The position numbers and the translations under genes are program-made. Source: Tepidibacillus fermentans (GTDB taxonomy: Bacteria; Bacillota; Bacilli; Tepidibacillales; Tepidibacillaceae). Taken from it: DNA of 64,000 nucleotides. Below the pieces are notes generated by a model that was not told where the DNA came from, ran no database searches, and worked only from the letters and a program-made list of their open reading frames with translations. Shown in pieces: positions 35,207-43,655 of the stretch. Location of the stretch: contig NZ_SMAB01000006.1 of NCBI RefSeq assembly GCF_004342885.1, positions 1-64,000 of the forward strand, written 5' to 3'. Each line of letters starts with the position of its first letter. Positions within the stretch are counted from its first letter, which is position 1.

Positions 35207-35232
35207 AAAGCGAGATTCATCTCCCGCTTTAA
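35207..35232. terminator. hairpin between convergent genes
   Basis: AAAGC...GAGAT-TC-ATCTC...GCTTT forms a stem with a small internal bulge at the ends of two convergent genes. It overlaps the last codon of the acetyltransferase gene. Confidence 0.55.
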
Positions 35233-35669
35233 ACAAATTTCGCCATCATCACCCAATTGATACCGTGTATGTCGTTCTTCAAAACTCCCTCTTCTTGATA
35301 ACCATGTTTCGCAAAGAATTTAGTCGCTCGACTATCTTTATAAGCTTTCAATCCCAGTTTATGACAGTTTTTTTCTTGAGCCATGGATTCAAATTGTGCT
35401 AATAGAGAATTACCAACCATGCCTTTTCCACGGTACTCTTCCTTTACTAATAGTGTACTTAAATAACCGACTCCACCAATAATACGGAATTGTGCCAGAC
35501 CAATGATTTCATCTCCAATTCTCGCAGTCAGGATATGTTCTTCCATTTTCCATTTGGCTTGATCACGAAACCCAAATACCTCTTCATTCGCTGAGGGCCA
35601 TTCTTTCATCATAAAGTCTCTTATTTCTGGTTGAAATCCTTCTTCATGCTTCAATTGTAACTTTTCCAT
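35229..35669 (-). CDS. GNAT-family N-acetyltransferase
   Basis: A 146-residue acetyl-CoA-dependent acetyltransferase. The central beta strands AQFRIIGGVGYLSTLLVKEEYRGKGMVGNSLL (acetyl-CoA loop YRGKGMVG) and the later LKAYKDSRATKFFAKHGYQ are typical of the GNAT fold. The substrate is unknown. GGGGAGGTAC precedes the ATG on the minus strand. Confidence 0.82.
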   Translation of the reverse strand: MEKLQLKHEEGFQPEIRDFMMKEWPSANEEVFGFRDQAKWKMEEHILTARIGDEIIGLAQFRIIGGVGYLSTLLVKEEYRGKGMVGNSLLAQFESMAQEKNCHKLGLKAYKDSRATKFFAKHGYQEEGVLKNDIHGINWVMMAKFV

Positions 35670-35784
35670 ATGTACCTCCCCAAAAAACTACATCAGATCA
35701 TTGTTAATTTCTTTTATTTTAGCAAAAAAATAAAGACTGGGTGGAATTTTTTGCGAAACTCAGCAAAGGAAAGAAGGTTTTTTA

Positions 35785-35793
35785 TGCTATAAT
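35785..35793 (+). promoter_or_regulatory. extended -10 promoter of yutE
   Basis: TGC-TATAAT stands 54 bases upstream of the ATG, as an extended -10. No strong -35 is evident. Confidence 0.5.
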
Positions 35794-35846
35794 TTGAGCG
35801 TAAACGGTTACGAATGAAACGCCAAGAATTTGGGGAGGTGGGTTAG

Positions 35847-36278
35847 ATGTATAATGTGAATACAAAAAAAATTGATGAAATCCTAGATTATATGAAGGGT
35901 GTTTTAGAGATTGTTCAACCTTTAACCAATTTGAGTCTTGAGGATTTTGTTCAGGATAGTATTGTGGTGTTGGCAGCTGAACGTGCAATACATATTGCGA
36001 TTGAATCGATTGTTGATGTCGGTAATCATCTAATTGATGGCTTTATTATGCGTGATCCTGGAAGTTATTTAGATATTATTGAAATCTTACTGGATGAGAG
36101 AGTGCTGCCTGAGCAAGATGCAGAAGTGTTAAAAGAGTTTATTTCCTATCGCAAAATTCTTGTTCACGATTATACGAAAAATGATCCTGAATTGTTGTAT
36201 AAGCTGATGACTAGATCTTTTTCAACAGTTTTAGGATTTGAACAACATGTGCATGCATACTTGAAAAAGGAATTATAA
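35847..36278 (+). CDS. yutE: YutE-like HepT/DUF86 family protein
   Basis: A 143-residue helical protein of the HepT/DUF86 family. The active-site pattern of HepT toxins, R-x4-H-x-Y, is present (R102, H107, Y109 in YRKILVHDYT). HepT toxins are held in check by an MntA nucleotidyltransferase, but none is next to this gene; B. subtilis YutE is also solitary. Housekeeping use rather than toxin-antitoxin is thus likely. GGGGAGGTGGG precedes the ATG. Confidence 0.82.
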   Translation: MYNVNTKKIDEILDYMKGVLEIVQPLTNLSLEDFVQDSIVVLAAERAIHIAIESIVDVGNHLIDGFIMRDPGSYLDIIEILLDERVLPEQDAEVLKEFISYRKILVHDYTKNDPELLYKLMTRSFSTVLGFEQHVHAYLKKEL

Positions 36279-36379
36279 GTGTTGGTATGAGTATACTTAT
36301 TAAACATATGTATTTACTTAGTTTACTTATAAGGGAAAATCGATTACAATAAGAAATACAGTGAAAGGTAGGTGGGAAT

Positions 36380-37012
36380 TTGCCAAGAGAACATTTATCT
36401 ACGAAAGATGAAATCTTGTTGATGTTAAAGGCTAATGGTTCTTTAACCGTTAGTGAAATTTCTAAGGAATTAGGTATTACGGAAATGGGCGTTCGGCGCC
36501 ATTTAAATACCTTAGAACAGAATGGACTGATTCGGTCAGCATTGGTTCGTCAGTCCATGGGCAGACCAACATATATTTATTCTTTAACGGATAAAGCTGA
36601 AGATCAGTTTCCAAAAGCTTATCGACAATTGGCATTAGATCTATTAGATGTATTCGTCGATGTAAATGGCGAAGAGAAAGTAAATGAGATTTTTGAACGT
36701 AGAGAAGAACTTCTTAGAACTAGATATCTCCCTATGCTTTCTGGGAAAACTCTAGAAGAAAAAGTAGATTCTTTACTAGAGATTCAAAACGATAAGGGAT
36801 ATATGGCCGAACTTGATACAAATGAAGAAGCATTTGTATTGAAACAATATAATTGTTTAATTTCACAGATTGCTAAAAAATATCCTGAAGCTTGTGAAGC
36901 AGAAAGAAAGTTATTTGAGAATCTACTAGGCGTTGACGTGATGAATCTATCATGTATGGGTCAAGGGGATCGAATTTGTACTTTTCAGATTTTTAAAAAT
37001 CAAAAAAAATAA
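36380..37012 (+). CDS. helix-turn-helix regulator with SufR-like cysteine domain
   Basis: A 210-residue transcription factor. The N-terminal winged helix (ISKELGITEMGVRRHLNTLEQNGLI, about residues 26-50) is of the DeoR/ArsR kind found in SufR. Four cysteines in the C-terminal half (C159, C172, C192, C200) suggest a bound Fe-S cluster or metal; the first gap of 12 residues matches SufR, the later gaps differ. It may sense iron-sulfur status. TTG is the start, after AGGTGGG. A strong terminator follows. The target genes are unknown. Confidence 0.78.
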   Translation: MPREHLSTKDEILLMLKANGSLTVSEISKELGITEMGVRRHLNTLEQNGLIRSALVRQSMGRPTYIYSLTDKAEDQFPKAYRQLALDLLDVFVDVNGEEKVNEIFERREELLRTRYLPMLSGKTLEEKVDSLLEIQNDKGYMAELDTNEEAFVLKQYNCLISQIAKKYPEACEAERKLFENLLGVDVMNLSCMGQGDRICTFQIFKNQKK

Positions 37013-37015
37013 ATT

Positions 37016-37045
37016 GAAAAAAGGTAGGATTATCCTACCTTTTTT
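37016..37045 (+). terminator. terminator of the SufR-like regulator gene
   Basis: AAAAAGGTAGGAT pairs with ATCCTACCTTTTT around a single-base loop; strong and symmetrical, so it may also act on the minus strand. Confidence 0.85.
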
Positions 37046-37049
37046 CATA

Positions 37050-37169
37050 TTATGAAAAAATCGCCTTTTCATCATAAGTGAATTGTATTTGTAGTAATTC
37101 ATCTGTTTCGATAATTTTCCCAGCCGTTTCGATACTTTTTGGTTCCTTACTTTGTTTGACTATGAGCAA
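37050..37169 (-). CDS. possible small ORF overlapping the end of yutG
   Basis: A 39-codon minus-strand frame with a TTG start (LLIVKQSKEPKSIETAG..., ending DEKAIFS) that overlaps the last seven codons of the PgpA-like gene in another frame. It has a protein-like composition, and its stop abuts the terminator at 37016-37045. No ribosome site is clear. It could be a real coupled small gene or a former extension of yutG. Confidence 0.25.
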   Translation of the reverse strand: MLIVKQSKEPKSIETAGKIIETDELLQIQFTYDEKAIFS

Positions 37170-37650
37170 TACGGCTTGAAGCTGCAGCGGCAATAGCTCC
37201 AACAATATCATCTAGAAAGGTATTCACTGTACCTCCTTCATGGGAGTTTAATCTTTCTAATATTCCTGGCTTCATTTTATCGATATAACCATAATTCGTA
37301 AAACCAATGCTTCCATATACATTAACGATTGATAGTGCAATGATTTCATCGATCCCATACAGTCCTTCATCTTGGTAAATAATTTCTTGTAATGGGGAAT
37401 CTAAGATTTTTTTCTCTGCGAGTCGATCTAATTCAATACCAGTGATTACAGCATTTTGAACCTCACGTTTTTCTAGAACTTTATTCACATTCGCTTCACA
37501 TTTCTCTAATGTGATATCGGGAAAATATTTAGATTGTAAAAAATAGACGAGTTCAGCAATATCACGTGTCGTTACATTTCTCTCAGCTAATAATTTTAAT
37601 GTCTGTTGATGAAGCGTTTCATCAGATATGTGAACAAAATTTTCTTTCAT
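37147..37650 (-). CDS. yutG: YutG-like phosphatidylglycerophosphatase A family protein
   Basis: A 167-residue protein of the PgpA family. The conserved LDDIVGAIAAAASSRIAH near the C terminus and YGSIGFTNYGYIDKMKPGIL are typical of the soluble Bacillus form (YutG), which lacks membrane helices. The role in phospholipid synthesis is known for enterobacterial PgpA but is less sure for this soluble branch. GGAGGAATAG precedes the ATG on the minus strand. The neighbours match the yut cluster. Confidence 0.82.
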   Translation of the reverse strand: MKENFVHISDETLHQQTLKLLAERNVTTRDIAELVYFLQSKYFPDITLEKCEANVNKVLEKREVQNAVITGIELDRLAEKKILDSPLQEIIYQDEGLYGIDEIIALSIVNVYGSIGFTNYGYIDKMKPGILERLNSHEGGTVNTFLDDIVGAIAAAASSRIAHSQTK

Positions 37651-37797
37651 CTTTTCCTATTCCTCCTTTCATAATCACTCTTTTTTATGTTCCCCTTCGG
37701 AAACTGTTTCATCCACACTTTGAAGTTTTGTTAACATTGTATTATGAACGTCCAATTTGTATACTAAACAAAAAAACTTGCTTGATAGGTGATAAAA

Positions 37798-38583
37798 ATG
37801 GAAGAAAGACGTATCGCATTGATCACAGGTGGTTCAACAGGTTTAGGGAAAAGTAGTGCATTACGTCTTGCTAAAGACGGTTTTGATATCATCATTAATT
37901 ACCAGCATAATCATGAAGTTGCAGAGCAAACGGTAAAGCAAATTGAGAATTTAGGACAGCAAGCAATAGCCATTCAAGGTGATGTAACAAAGTATGACGA
38001 TTTGAAGCAAATGTTTGAAAAAATTGAAAAAAATTACGGACGGATTGACGTTTTTATCCATAGTGTTGGGCCATTTATTCGTAAGCGTAAGACATTTTAT
38101 GAAATGGAGATTTCAGAGGTCTTAGCCATGGTAAATGGGAATCTAACAAGTGCAATGATGACCACTTCTTTTGTCCTCCCATTGATGAGAAAACAGCGGT
38201 TTGGGCGGATTATCTATTTTGGATTTCATCGGGCTAGTGAAGTTCCAGCTTGGCCTGATCGTTCTGCCTATGCAGCTGCAAAAGTTGGCTTAGTCTCTTT
38301 TTGTAAATCCTTAGCGGTAGAAGAGGCACCGTTTGGTATTACTGTAAATATAATATGCCCTAGCGATATCATCGGTGAGAATAAAGAAAAAGAGATTGAT
38401 GAAGTTTTGGAGATAAAAGACAAAGAATCTCTACGGGGAAGACCGGGCACCGGAGAAGATGTAGCACGTGTTGTTTCTTTTCTATCCCAAGAAAAATCAG
38501 ATTTTATCACAGGAAACTGTATTAGTGTTAGCGGTGGACTTGATATTATTCACCCTATATCCAAACAATTTCAAAACAAATAG
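37798..38583 (+). CDS. SDR-family oxidoreductase
   Basis: NAD(P)-dependent short-chain dehydrogenase/reductase of 261 residues. The cofactor loop TGGSTGLGK is at residues 10-18, and the catalytic Tyr and Lys are in RSAYAAAK. The catalytic Ser usually found 13 residues before the Tyr is not evident (FGFHRASEVPAW), so the active site is variant. The ATG at 37798 follows AGGTGA; the GTG at 37789 lies inside that site. It is followed at 33 bases by a D-2-hydroxyacid dehydrogenase. Substrate unknown. Confidence 0.82.
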   Translation: MEERRIALITGGSTGLGKSSALRLAKDGFDIIINYQHNHEVAEQTVKQIENLGQQAIAIQGDVTKYDDLKQMFEKIEKNYGRIDVFIHSVGPFIRKRKTFYEMEISEVLAMVNGNLTSAMMTTSFVLPLMRKQRFGRIIYFGFHRASEVPAWPDRSAYAAAKVGLVSFCKSLAVEEAPFGITVNIICPSDIIGENKEKEIDEVLEIKDKESLRGRPGTGEDVARVVSFLSQEKSDFITGNCISVSGGLDIIHPISKQFQNK

Positions 38584-38616
38584 AATTGATATCAGACGAT
38601 TCAGGAGGAAAGAGAA

Positions 38617-39615
38617 ATGGAGAAAGCAAAAATTTATATTACCAGAAAAATACCAGAGGAAGCAATTCGCTTTTTGCAAAAAGATTTTGAGGTGAAAGTA
38701 TGGGAGGAAGATAGACCTGTTCCAAGAGAAATTCTTTTAAAAGAAGTAAGAAATGTAGATGGATTATATGTTATGCTCACTGAAAAAATTGATCAAGAAC
38801 TTCTAGATTATGCTTCTAACCTCAAGGCTGTATCCATTATGGCAGTAGGGTATGATAATATTGATGTTTCTCGATTAACTGAAAAAGGAATTAGCTTAAC
38901 CTATACTCCCGGTGTATTAAGTGATACCACTGCAGATTTGACATTTGCTTTATTAATGGCAACAGCAAGAAGAATCACCGAAGCAAACCGATATTTACTT
39001 GAAGGAAAATGGGAAAGTTGGGGTCCAATGCTTATGGCAGGGCAGGATATTTATGGTGCAACCATTGGGATTATCGGAATGGGACGGATTGGTGAGGCTT
39101 TGGCTAAGAGAACGACAGGTTTTGATATGAAGATCCTTTATCATAATCGGAATCGCAGACCTGAAATAGAAGAACGTCTAGGTGCAGAATATCGCTCTTT
39201 GGATGATTTATTAAGGGAATCAGATTTTGTTGTACTGCTTACTCCTTTGACTCCTGAGACAAGGAATTTAATTGGGGAACGGGAATTAGGATTCATGAAG
39301 CCAACAAGTATCTTGATTAATGCATCAAGGGGAGCAACCGTAGATGAAGATGCTCTATATCAGGCACTCGTAAACAAGAAGATTTGGGCAGCAGGGCTTG
39401 ATGTGTTTCACCATGAACCAGTGCCAAAAGATCATCCGTTATTACAGTTAGAAAATGTGGTGGCCTTACCCCATATTGGCAGCGCAAGTATTGTAACAAG
39501 GAAGAAAATGGCAATCATGGCTGCGGAAGGACTAAGGGACGCATTATTAGGAAACCGACCAAAGCATATGGTTAATTCAGAGGTTTGGAAAGATAATGTT
39601 AAATTCGATATATAA
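38617..39615 (+). CDS. D-2-hydroxyacid dehydrogenase (glyoxylate/hydroxypyruvate reductase type)
   Basis: A 332-residue NAD(P)H-dependent dehydrogenase. The nucleotide motif GIIGMGRIGEALAKR, the substrate Arg in NASRGATVDEDAL and the catalytic His in LPHIGSAS are intact, which places it with GyaR/GhrB-type glyoxylate and hydroxypyruvate reductases. GGAGGAAAG precedes the ATG. It is probably co-transcribed with the preceding SDR gene. Confidence 0.9.
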   Translation: MEKAKIYITRKIPEEAIRFLQKDFEVKVWEEDRPVPREILLKEVRNVDGLYVMLTEKIDQELLDYASNLKAVSIMAVGYDNIDVSRLTEKGISLTYTPGVLSDTTADLTFALLMATARRITEANRYLLEGKWESWGPMLMAGQDIYGATIGIIGMGRIGEALAKRTTGFDMKILYHNRNRRPEIEERLGAEYRSLDDLLRESDFVVLLTPLTPETRNLIGERELGFMKPTSILINASRGATVDEDALYQALVNKKIWAAGLDVFHHEPVPKDHPLLQLENVVALPHIGSASIVTRKKMAIMAAEGLRDALLGNRPKHMVNSEVWKDNVKFDI

Positions 39616-39680
39616 TCATATGGTAAGACAGTATTCGATGAGAAACCGTCATAATTAATAAATATTCAAGTAAGCTTAAA

Positions 39681-39789
39681 GGTTTGTATATTCCATAAGC
39701 AGCGATTATTGTAGCCATTTCTCACCTAATCGTTATTAAAAGAAAGTGGCGGACAACAGAGTGCGTTGGAATATACAAACCTATTTTTT
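39681..39789 (+). repeat. palindromic repeat family, full copy A
   Basis: The left arm GGTTTGTATATTCCA (39681-39695) and right arm TGGAATATACAAACC (39767-39781) are perfect 15-bp inverted repeats, followed by TATTTTTTTT. Between them lie ATAAGCAGCGATT, an inner stem (GCCATTTCT with AGAAAGTGGC) and GGACAACAGAGTGCG. It fills the gap between two convergent genes. Compared with copy B, the arms differ by a compensated G-C to A-T change. Confidence 0.8.
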
Positions 39790-39811
39790 TTATTTAGAGA
39801 CGATCGTTGTG

Positions 39812-40039
39812 TTAAACCTGCTGAACTTCTTTAATCTTTCCAGGAAGTTCTTCAAGTAATGCTCGTTCAATCCCCATTTTTAATGTTAATGTTGCACTCA
39901 TACAAGTACCACATGCACCTTTTAAGCGAACTTTTACAATACCATCTTCAACATCTATAAGTTCAACATCGCCACCATCTCTTTGAAGATAGGGACGTAA
40001 CTTATCAATCACTTCTTGTACTTCATCAAATAGATCCAC
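39812..40039 (-). CDS. NifU-like iron-sulfur scaffold domain protein (YutI)
   Basis: A 75-residue protein equal to the C-terminal NifU domain, a carrier of Fe-S clusters. The CxxC ligand pair is C43 and C46 in GACGTCMS, after [14 protein letters not shown]. The GTG at 40039 follows AAAGGAG by seven bases and gives the normal N terminus; a longer upstream frame is not needed. It is divergent from yuzD as in the B. subtilis yutI/yuzD area. Confidence 0.88.
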   Translation of the reverse strand: MDLFDEVQEVIDKLRPYLQRDGGDVELIDVEDGIVKVRLKGACGTCMSATLTLKMGIERALLEELPGKIKEVQQV

Positions 40040-40206
40040 GTTGATTCTCCTTTCGCTTAAGTGTATTTTTCTCTCACATTGTAGCATATGAATGGTATTC
40101 ATACTAGAGAGTAAATACTATACTTAGCAAAACTTCAGTACTTTTCATTCGAGGATTATTATTATATAACTTAAAGGTAAAGATATCGTTAAAAAGAGGG
40201 GTTTTT

Positions 40207-40551
40207 ATGCGTAAAACAGAAGATGGAAAACTTGAAGTTCTTGTCTATGGGACGGGAATCATTTGTGCGAGTTGTATTAAAGCTCCTTCAAGTGAAGAGA
40301 CAGCCTCTTGGTTACAATCCTTATTTGATCGGAAATATGGTGAGCAAATCAAAGTAACCTATATCGATTTTCAAAAGCCAAATAATGAAGAAGAAAAGGC
40401 GTTTGCGAGAAGAATCATGCTTGAGGATTTATGGTATCCTGTTGTTGTGATTGAAGATGAGATCGTCACAGAGGGTAATCCGAACCTAAAGAAAATCTTT
40501 AAGAAATTAGATCAACTTGGAATTCAGCCAAAGGATGAAAAAATGCAATGA
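40207..40551 (+). CDS. yuzD: YuzD-like DUF1462 protein
   Basis: A 114-residue protein with a thioredoxin-like pattern, including a CASC motif (GIICASCIKAPSSEETASWL) and a C-terminal strand VVVIEDEIVTEGNP. DUF1462/YuzD is conserved in Bacillales and has no assigned role; its position beside a NifU-like gene hints at Fe-S or redox work (inference). AAAGAGGGG precedes the ATG. It overlaps the next gene by four bases. Confidence 0.85.
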   Translation: MRKTEDGKLEVLVYGTGIICASCIKAPSSEETASWLQSLFDRKYGEQIKVTYIDFQKPNNEEEKAFARRIMLEDLWYPVVVIEDEIVTEGNPNLKKIFKKLDQLGIQPKDEKMQ

Positions 40552-40820
40552 AACTCTTGATTGAATTTTGCCGAAGCAACTATTCTTGGGGAACTGAGCA
40601 AGTAAAAGAGAAATTAGAAGAAGATCCTGATCTTGAAGTAATGGAATATGGTTGCTTAGGTCATTGCAGTCAATGTTTATTACGTCCCTTTGCCTTAGTC
40701 GAAGGGGAATTCGTAGATGCGGATAGTCCTGAGGAATTATTATTGAATATAGAAGAAAAACTGAAAGAAAAGAATCAATTCGAGGATTTTTGGGATCAAA
40801 TTTTAAAAGAAGAGGAATAA
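40548..40820 (+). CDS. yuzB: YuzB-like DUF1450 protein
   Basis: A 90-residue protein of the DUF1450/UPF0349 family with a ferredoxin-like cysteine pattern (FCRSN near the start, YGCLGHCSQCLLRPFALVEG in the middle). The function is unknown. The ATGA overlap with yuzD shows translational coupling. The acidic tail is typical. Confidence 0.85.
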   Translation: MKLLIEFCRSNYSWGTEQVKEKLEEDPDLEVMEYGCLGHCSQCLLRPFALVEGEFVDADSPEELLLNIEEKLKEKNQFEDFWDQILKEEE

Positions 40821-40858
40821 CTCAATGTTTAACAGAGCATGATAAACGACCATAAATA

Positions 40859-40897
40859 AAAAACCTCCCTTTCTAAAGTAGAAAAGGAGGTTTTTGT
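40859..40897. terminator. bidirectional terminator between yuzB and mqnE
   Basis: AAAAACCTCC...TTTCT and AGAAA...GGAGGTTTTT form a long stem with A/T runs on both sides, placed between two convergent genes. Confidence 0.85.
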
Positions 40898-40899
40898 TG

Positions 40900-42000
40900 T
40901 TACTCATATATTTTAATCTTATTATAGAAGGTATCCCTTTCAACGGGAATTTTATTGGCACCTTTGATTAGCCACACTAATTCATCACGGGTTAAGCCAA
41001 CTTGAGTCAATGCACCAGCAGCATGGCTAATTCGTTCTTCCACAAGGGTACCGTGAACATCGGAAGCGCCAAAGGTTAAGGCTAACTGAGTTAATTGGGT
41101 TCCAATGTTGATGAAATAGGCCTTAATATGATCCACATTATCCAACATTAAGCGACTAATTGCGATCGTCTTCAGATCATCGAACGCAGAGGTTCTCATT
41201 TTAATCGAAGCTGTCGCTTTTTTCGGTTGAACGGCAAGAGGGATAAAGACATAGAATCCATTTGTCTTATCTTGTAATTCGCGAACATGAATCATATGCA
41301 TTAAACGTTCTTCTAGTGTTTCAATGGAACCATAAAGCATGGTTGCGTGAGTTTTTAGTCCTAAACGATGAGCGGCTTCATGAACATCTAGCCATTGTTG
41401 GGTGGTTGCCTTTTCTGGGCTCATCAGCAGGCGGTAACGTTCAGAGAGAATCTCGGCACCGCCACCTGGCATGGTTTGAAGTCCTGCGTCAATTAAGATG
41501 TTCAGAATTTCTTCAATCGACTTGCCTGTTTTTTCCGAGAAAAAGACGATTTCAGCAGCAGTATAGGCTTTTATCGTGACATCAGGATAATGTTTTTTTA
41601 AAGTCTTAACAATATCTACATAATAGTCAAAACCAACCGTATGATTGTGGCCACCTGTGATATGAAATTCACGGATATTTGGATTAAAACGCTCTTCTAC
41701 ATATCGCAGAAGATCTTCCATACCCATGGTATAAGCCCCTTCTTCACCAGGGTCACGACGGAAACCACAGAACTTACAATGAGCTTCACAAACATTCGTA
41801 GGATTAATATACATATTTTGCGTAAAGTAGACGTAATCCCCATTTTTCTTCTGATTCACTTCATTGGCCAATTGGCCGATGGTCAGTAAATCAGGTGATT
41901 CGTATAGCTTCAATCCATCTTCAAGGGTTAATCGTTCTCCATTTCTAACTTTTTCAACAATAGGCGCCAATGTGGGATCATTTGCGATTATTAGACTCAT
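40900..42000 (-). CDS. mqnE: aminofutalosine synthase-like radical SAM protein (MqnE)
   Basis: Radical SAM enzyme of the futalosine menaquinone pathway, which forms aminofutalosine from SAM and 3-(1-carboxyvinyloxy)benzoate. The cluster ligands are C71, C75 and C78 (NVCEAHCKFCGF). The family landmarks are EFHITGGHN, LQTMPGGGAEIL and ASDVHGTLVEE. The ATG at 42000 follows GGGGAGG; a longer frame upstream is not used. It is 366 residues and follows a close paralogue (42 bases apart) in one operon. The paralogue has an equally good claim to the MqnE role. Confidence 0.82.
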   Translation of the reverse strand: MSLIIANDPTLAPIVEKVRNGERLTLEDGLKLYESPDLLTIGQLANEVNQKKNGDYVYFTQNMYINPTNVCEAHCKFCGFRRDPGEEGAYTMGMEDLLRYVEERFNPNIREFHITGGHNHTVGFDYYVDIVKTLKKHYPDVTIKAYTAAEIVFFSEKTGKSIEEILNILIDAGLQTMPGGGAEILSERYRLLMSPEKATTQQWLDVHEAAHRLGLKTHATMLYGSIETLEERLMHMIHVRELQDKTNGFYVFIPLAVQPKKATASIKMRTSAFDDLKTIAISRLMLDNVDHIKAYFINIGTQLTQLALTFGASDVHGTLVEERISHAAGALTQVGLTRDELVWLIKGANKIPVERDTFYNKIKIYE

Positions 42001-42042
42001 TCCAGTTTCCTCCCCATAAGTAAAATGAATTTTCAATCTTAT

Positions 42043-43149
42043 CTAGTCATAAATTTTAATCGTGTTATATAAGGTGTCCCGTTCAACAGGAATTCGACCA
42101 GCATCTTTAATCATTTTGATGAAGGAGTTCTTCGGTACAAAATGAGTAGATTCTGAACCAGCAGAATGGATAATTTGTTCCTCCATCACTGTTCCATCTA
42201 AATCATCTACACCAAAATGTAGAGAAACCTGTGCAAGTTTTTGTCCGATGCCCATCCAAAAAGCACGAATATGCGGGAAGTTATCCAACATTAATCTAGC
42301 AACAGCCATCATTTTTAAATCATAGATTCCAGTTGTTTCTCCTTGAAGATTATACTCCCTTGCTAATGGCGTATTATCAGGATGAAAAGCAAAGCCAAAA
42401 AAGGCATTAAAACCATTGGTTTTGTCCTGTAACTCGCGTAAACGGATTAAATGATCGATGATATGTTCAGGTTTTTCAATATGTCCATAGATGATTGAAG
42501 CATTTGATTTCATTCCAAGTCGATGTGTAATTTCGTGAATCATAAACCAACGGTCAGCATTGGTCTTATGTCCAGAGATAATCGCGCGGATTTCTGGATC
42601 GAAAATCTCTGCTCCACCACCTAGAATCGATCCTAGACCAGCCGCTTGTAAACGTGTAATCGTTTCTTCTACTGAAAGATTCGCTATTCTTGCAATATAA
42701 TCAATTTCGACAGCAGTAAAGGCTTGAACGTGAATGTTTGGATTATGTTTTTTGATAATATGAATCATTTCTTCATAGTATTCAAAGGGAAGTTTTGGAT
42801 TGACTCCACCGACGATATGAATTTCAGAAAATCCTTTTTCTGATAGTCCTTTTACTTTTTCCTCAATTGTTTCTAATGATAAGGTGTAAGCATTTGGATG
42901 ATCAGGTTTAAGTCCAAACGCACATAATTTACATCCTAAAAAGCAGACATTGGTGTAATTCAGGTGTGTATTGACAATAAACGAGACATAATCACCATTC
43001 TTTCGTTTTCTCACTAGATCGGCCATCTGACCGATCGCAAATAGATTATTCGATTTTAATAGACGAACCCCATCTTCAAATGTTAATCGTTCTTTGTTTT
43101 CAACTTTTATTTGAATGTCTTGTAAATCATTATGAGTCATGATGGGCAT
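42043..43149 (-). CDS. second MqnE/MqnC-family radical SAM protein
   Basis: A 368-residue paralogue of the following gene. Its cluster ligands are C69, C73 and C76 (NVCFLGCKLCAF), with EIHIVGGVNPKLPFEYY, LGSILGGGAEIFDPE and VDDLDGTVMEEQI. It is closer in wording to textbook MqnE than its neighbour is, and both end in the same PVERDTxYNxIKIY sequence, so they look like a tandem duplication that diverged. The ATG at 43149 follows GGGAG. One may make aminofutalosine while the other does something related. Confidence 0.8.
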   Translation of the reverse strand: MPIMTHNDLQDIQIKVENKERLTFEDGVRLLKSNNLFAIGQMADLVRKRKNGDYVSFIVNTHLNYTNVCFLGCKLCAFGLKPDHPNAYTLSLETIEEKVKGLSEKGFSEIHIVGGVNPKLPFEYYEEMIHIIKKHNPNIHVQAFTAVEIDYIARIANLSVEETITRLQAAGLGSILGGGAEIFDPEIRAIISGHKTNADRWFMIHEITHRLGMKSNASIIYGHIEKPEHIIDHLIRLRELQDKTNGFNAFFGFAFHPDNTPLAREYNLQGETTGIYDLKMMAVARLMLDNFPHIRAFWMGIGQKLAQVSLHFGVDDLDGTVMEEQIIHSAGSESTHFVPKNSFIKMIKDAGRIPVERDTLYNTIKIYD

Positions 43150-43296
43150 TATTTTCACTCCCAAATTATCTAGTTTTCCTAAAAGGAAAGAAAAAAATCA
43201 CAATCTTCTTCCATTATAAATCATCTTACCTTTAAAATGAATAAAGGAAACTGAATCTTGGATTTTTATCAATGAATAGAACAAATATTCTGAGAA

Positions 43297-43306
43297 CAAA
43301 CGTTTG
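43297..43306. promoter_or_regulatory. CAAACGTTTG palindrome upstream of the Spo0E-like gene
   Basis: An exact copy of the 10-bp palindrome found at the alpha-glucoside operon lies between the radical-SAM operon and the Spo0E-like gene. It may be a site for the same or another LacI-family protein, or chance. Confidence 0.3.
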
Positions 43307-43383
43307 ATTTTTAAACTGAAATATTGTAAGCTTATGGTAATCAGTAAATAATGAATGGAAGGAAATGAGAGGGGTATATGTAA

Positions 43384-43617
43384 ATGAAACGAGATTTGAT
43401 AAAGGAATTTGAAGAGGTAAGAAAAGAAATGGAAGAAAAGGGTAAAGTATTGGGATTTCAACATCCTCTAGTTTTAGAATTAAGTCATCGATTAGATCGA
43501 ATTCATAATGAGTTGTTAAAGAAGGAAAAAGATAAGAAAAATTTTCGTAAAAATCCTAGACTTTATACGATTTTTGAGTCGAAAATGGCGTATGATACCC
43601 GTATTTCCATGGCTTAA
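43384..43617 (+). CDS. Spo0E-like aspartyl-phosphate phosphatase
   Basis: A 77-residue helical-hairpin protein. The Spo0E signature S-x-x-L-D is present in ELSHRLDRIHNELLK (about residues 36-50). Members dephosphorylate Spo0A-P and delay entry into sporulation, which marks the organism as a spore former. It has a longer basic C-terminal tail than usual. The ribosome site is GAGAGGGG, thirteen bases from the ATG and rather far. Confidence 0.78.
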   Translation: MKRDLIKEFEEVRKEMEEKGKVLGFQHPLVLELSHRLDRIHNELLKKEKDKKNFRKNPRLYTIFESKMAYDTRISMA

Positions 43618-43623
43618 TCTAAC

Positions 43624-43652
43624 AAAAAAGAAGCGAATGATTACACATTCGC
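43624..43652 (-). terminator. terminator of the zinc-ribbon gene (minus strand)
   Basis: GCGAATG and CATTCGC form a stem; on the minus strand it is followed by TTCTTTTTTG. It serves the minus-strand zinc-ribbon gene and probably the convergent Spo0E-like gene too. Confidence 0.7.
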
Positions 43653-43655
43653 AAC

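Noticed and set aside
35847-36278. HepT toxin of a HepT/MntA toxin-antitoxin system
   Set aside because: The R-x4-H-x-Y motif is present, but no MntA nucleotidyltransferase is adjacent and the gene sits in a housekeeping cluster as YutE does.
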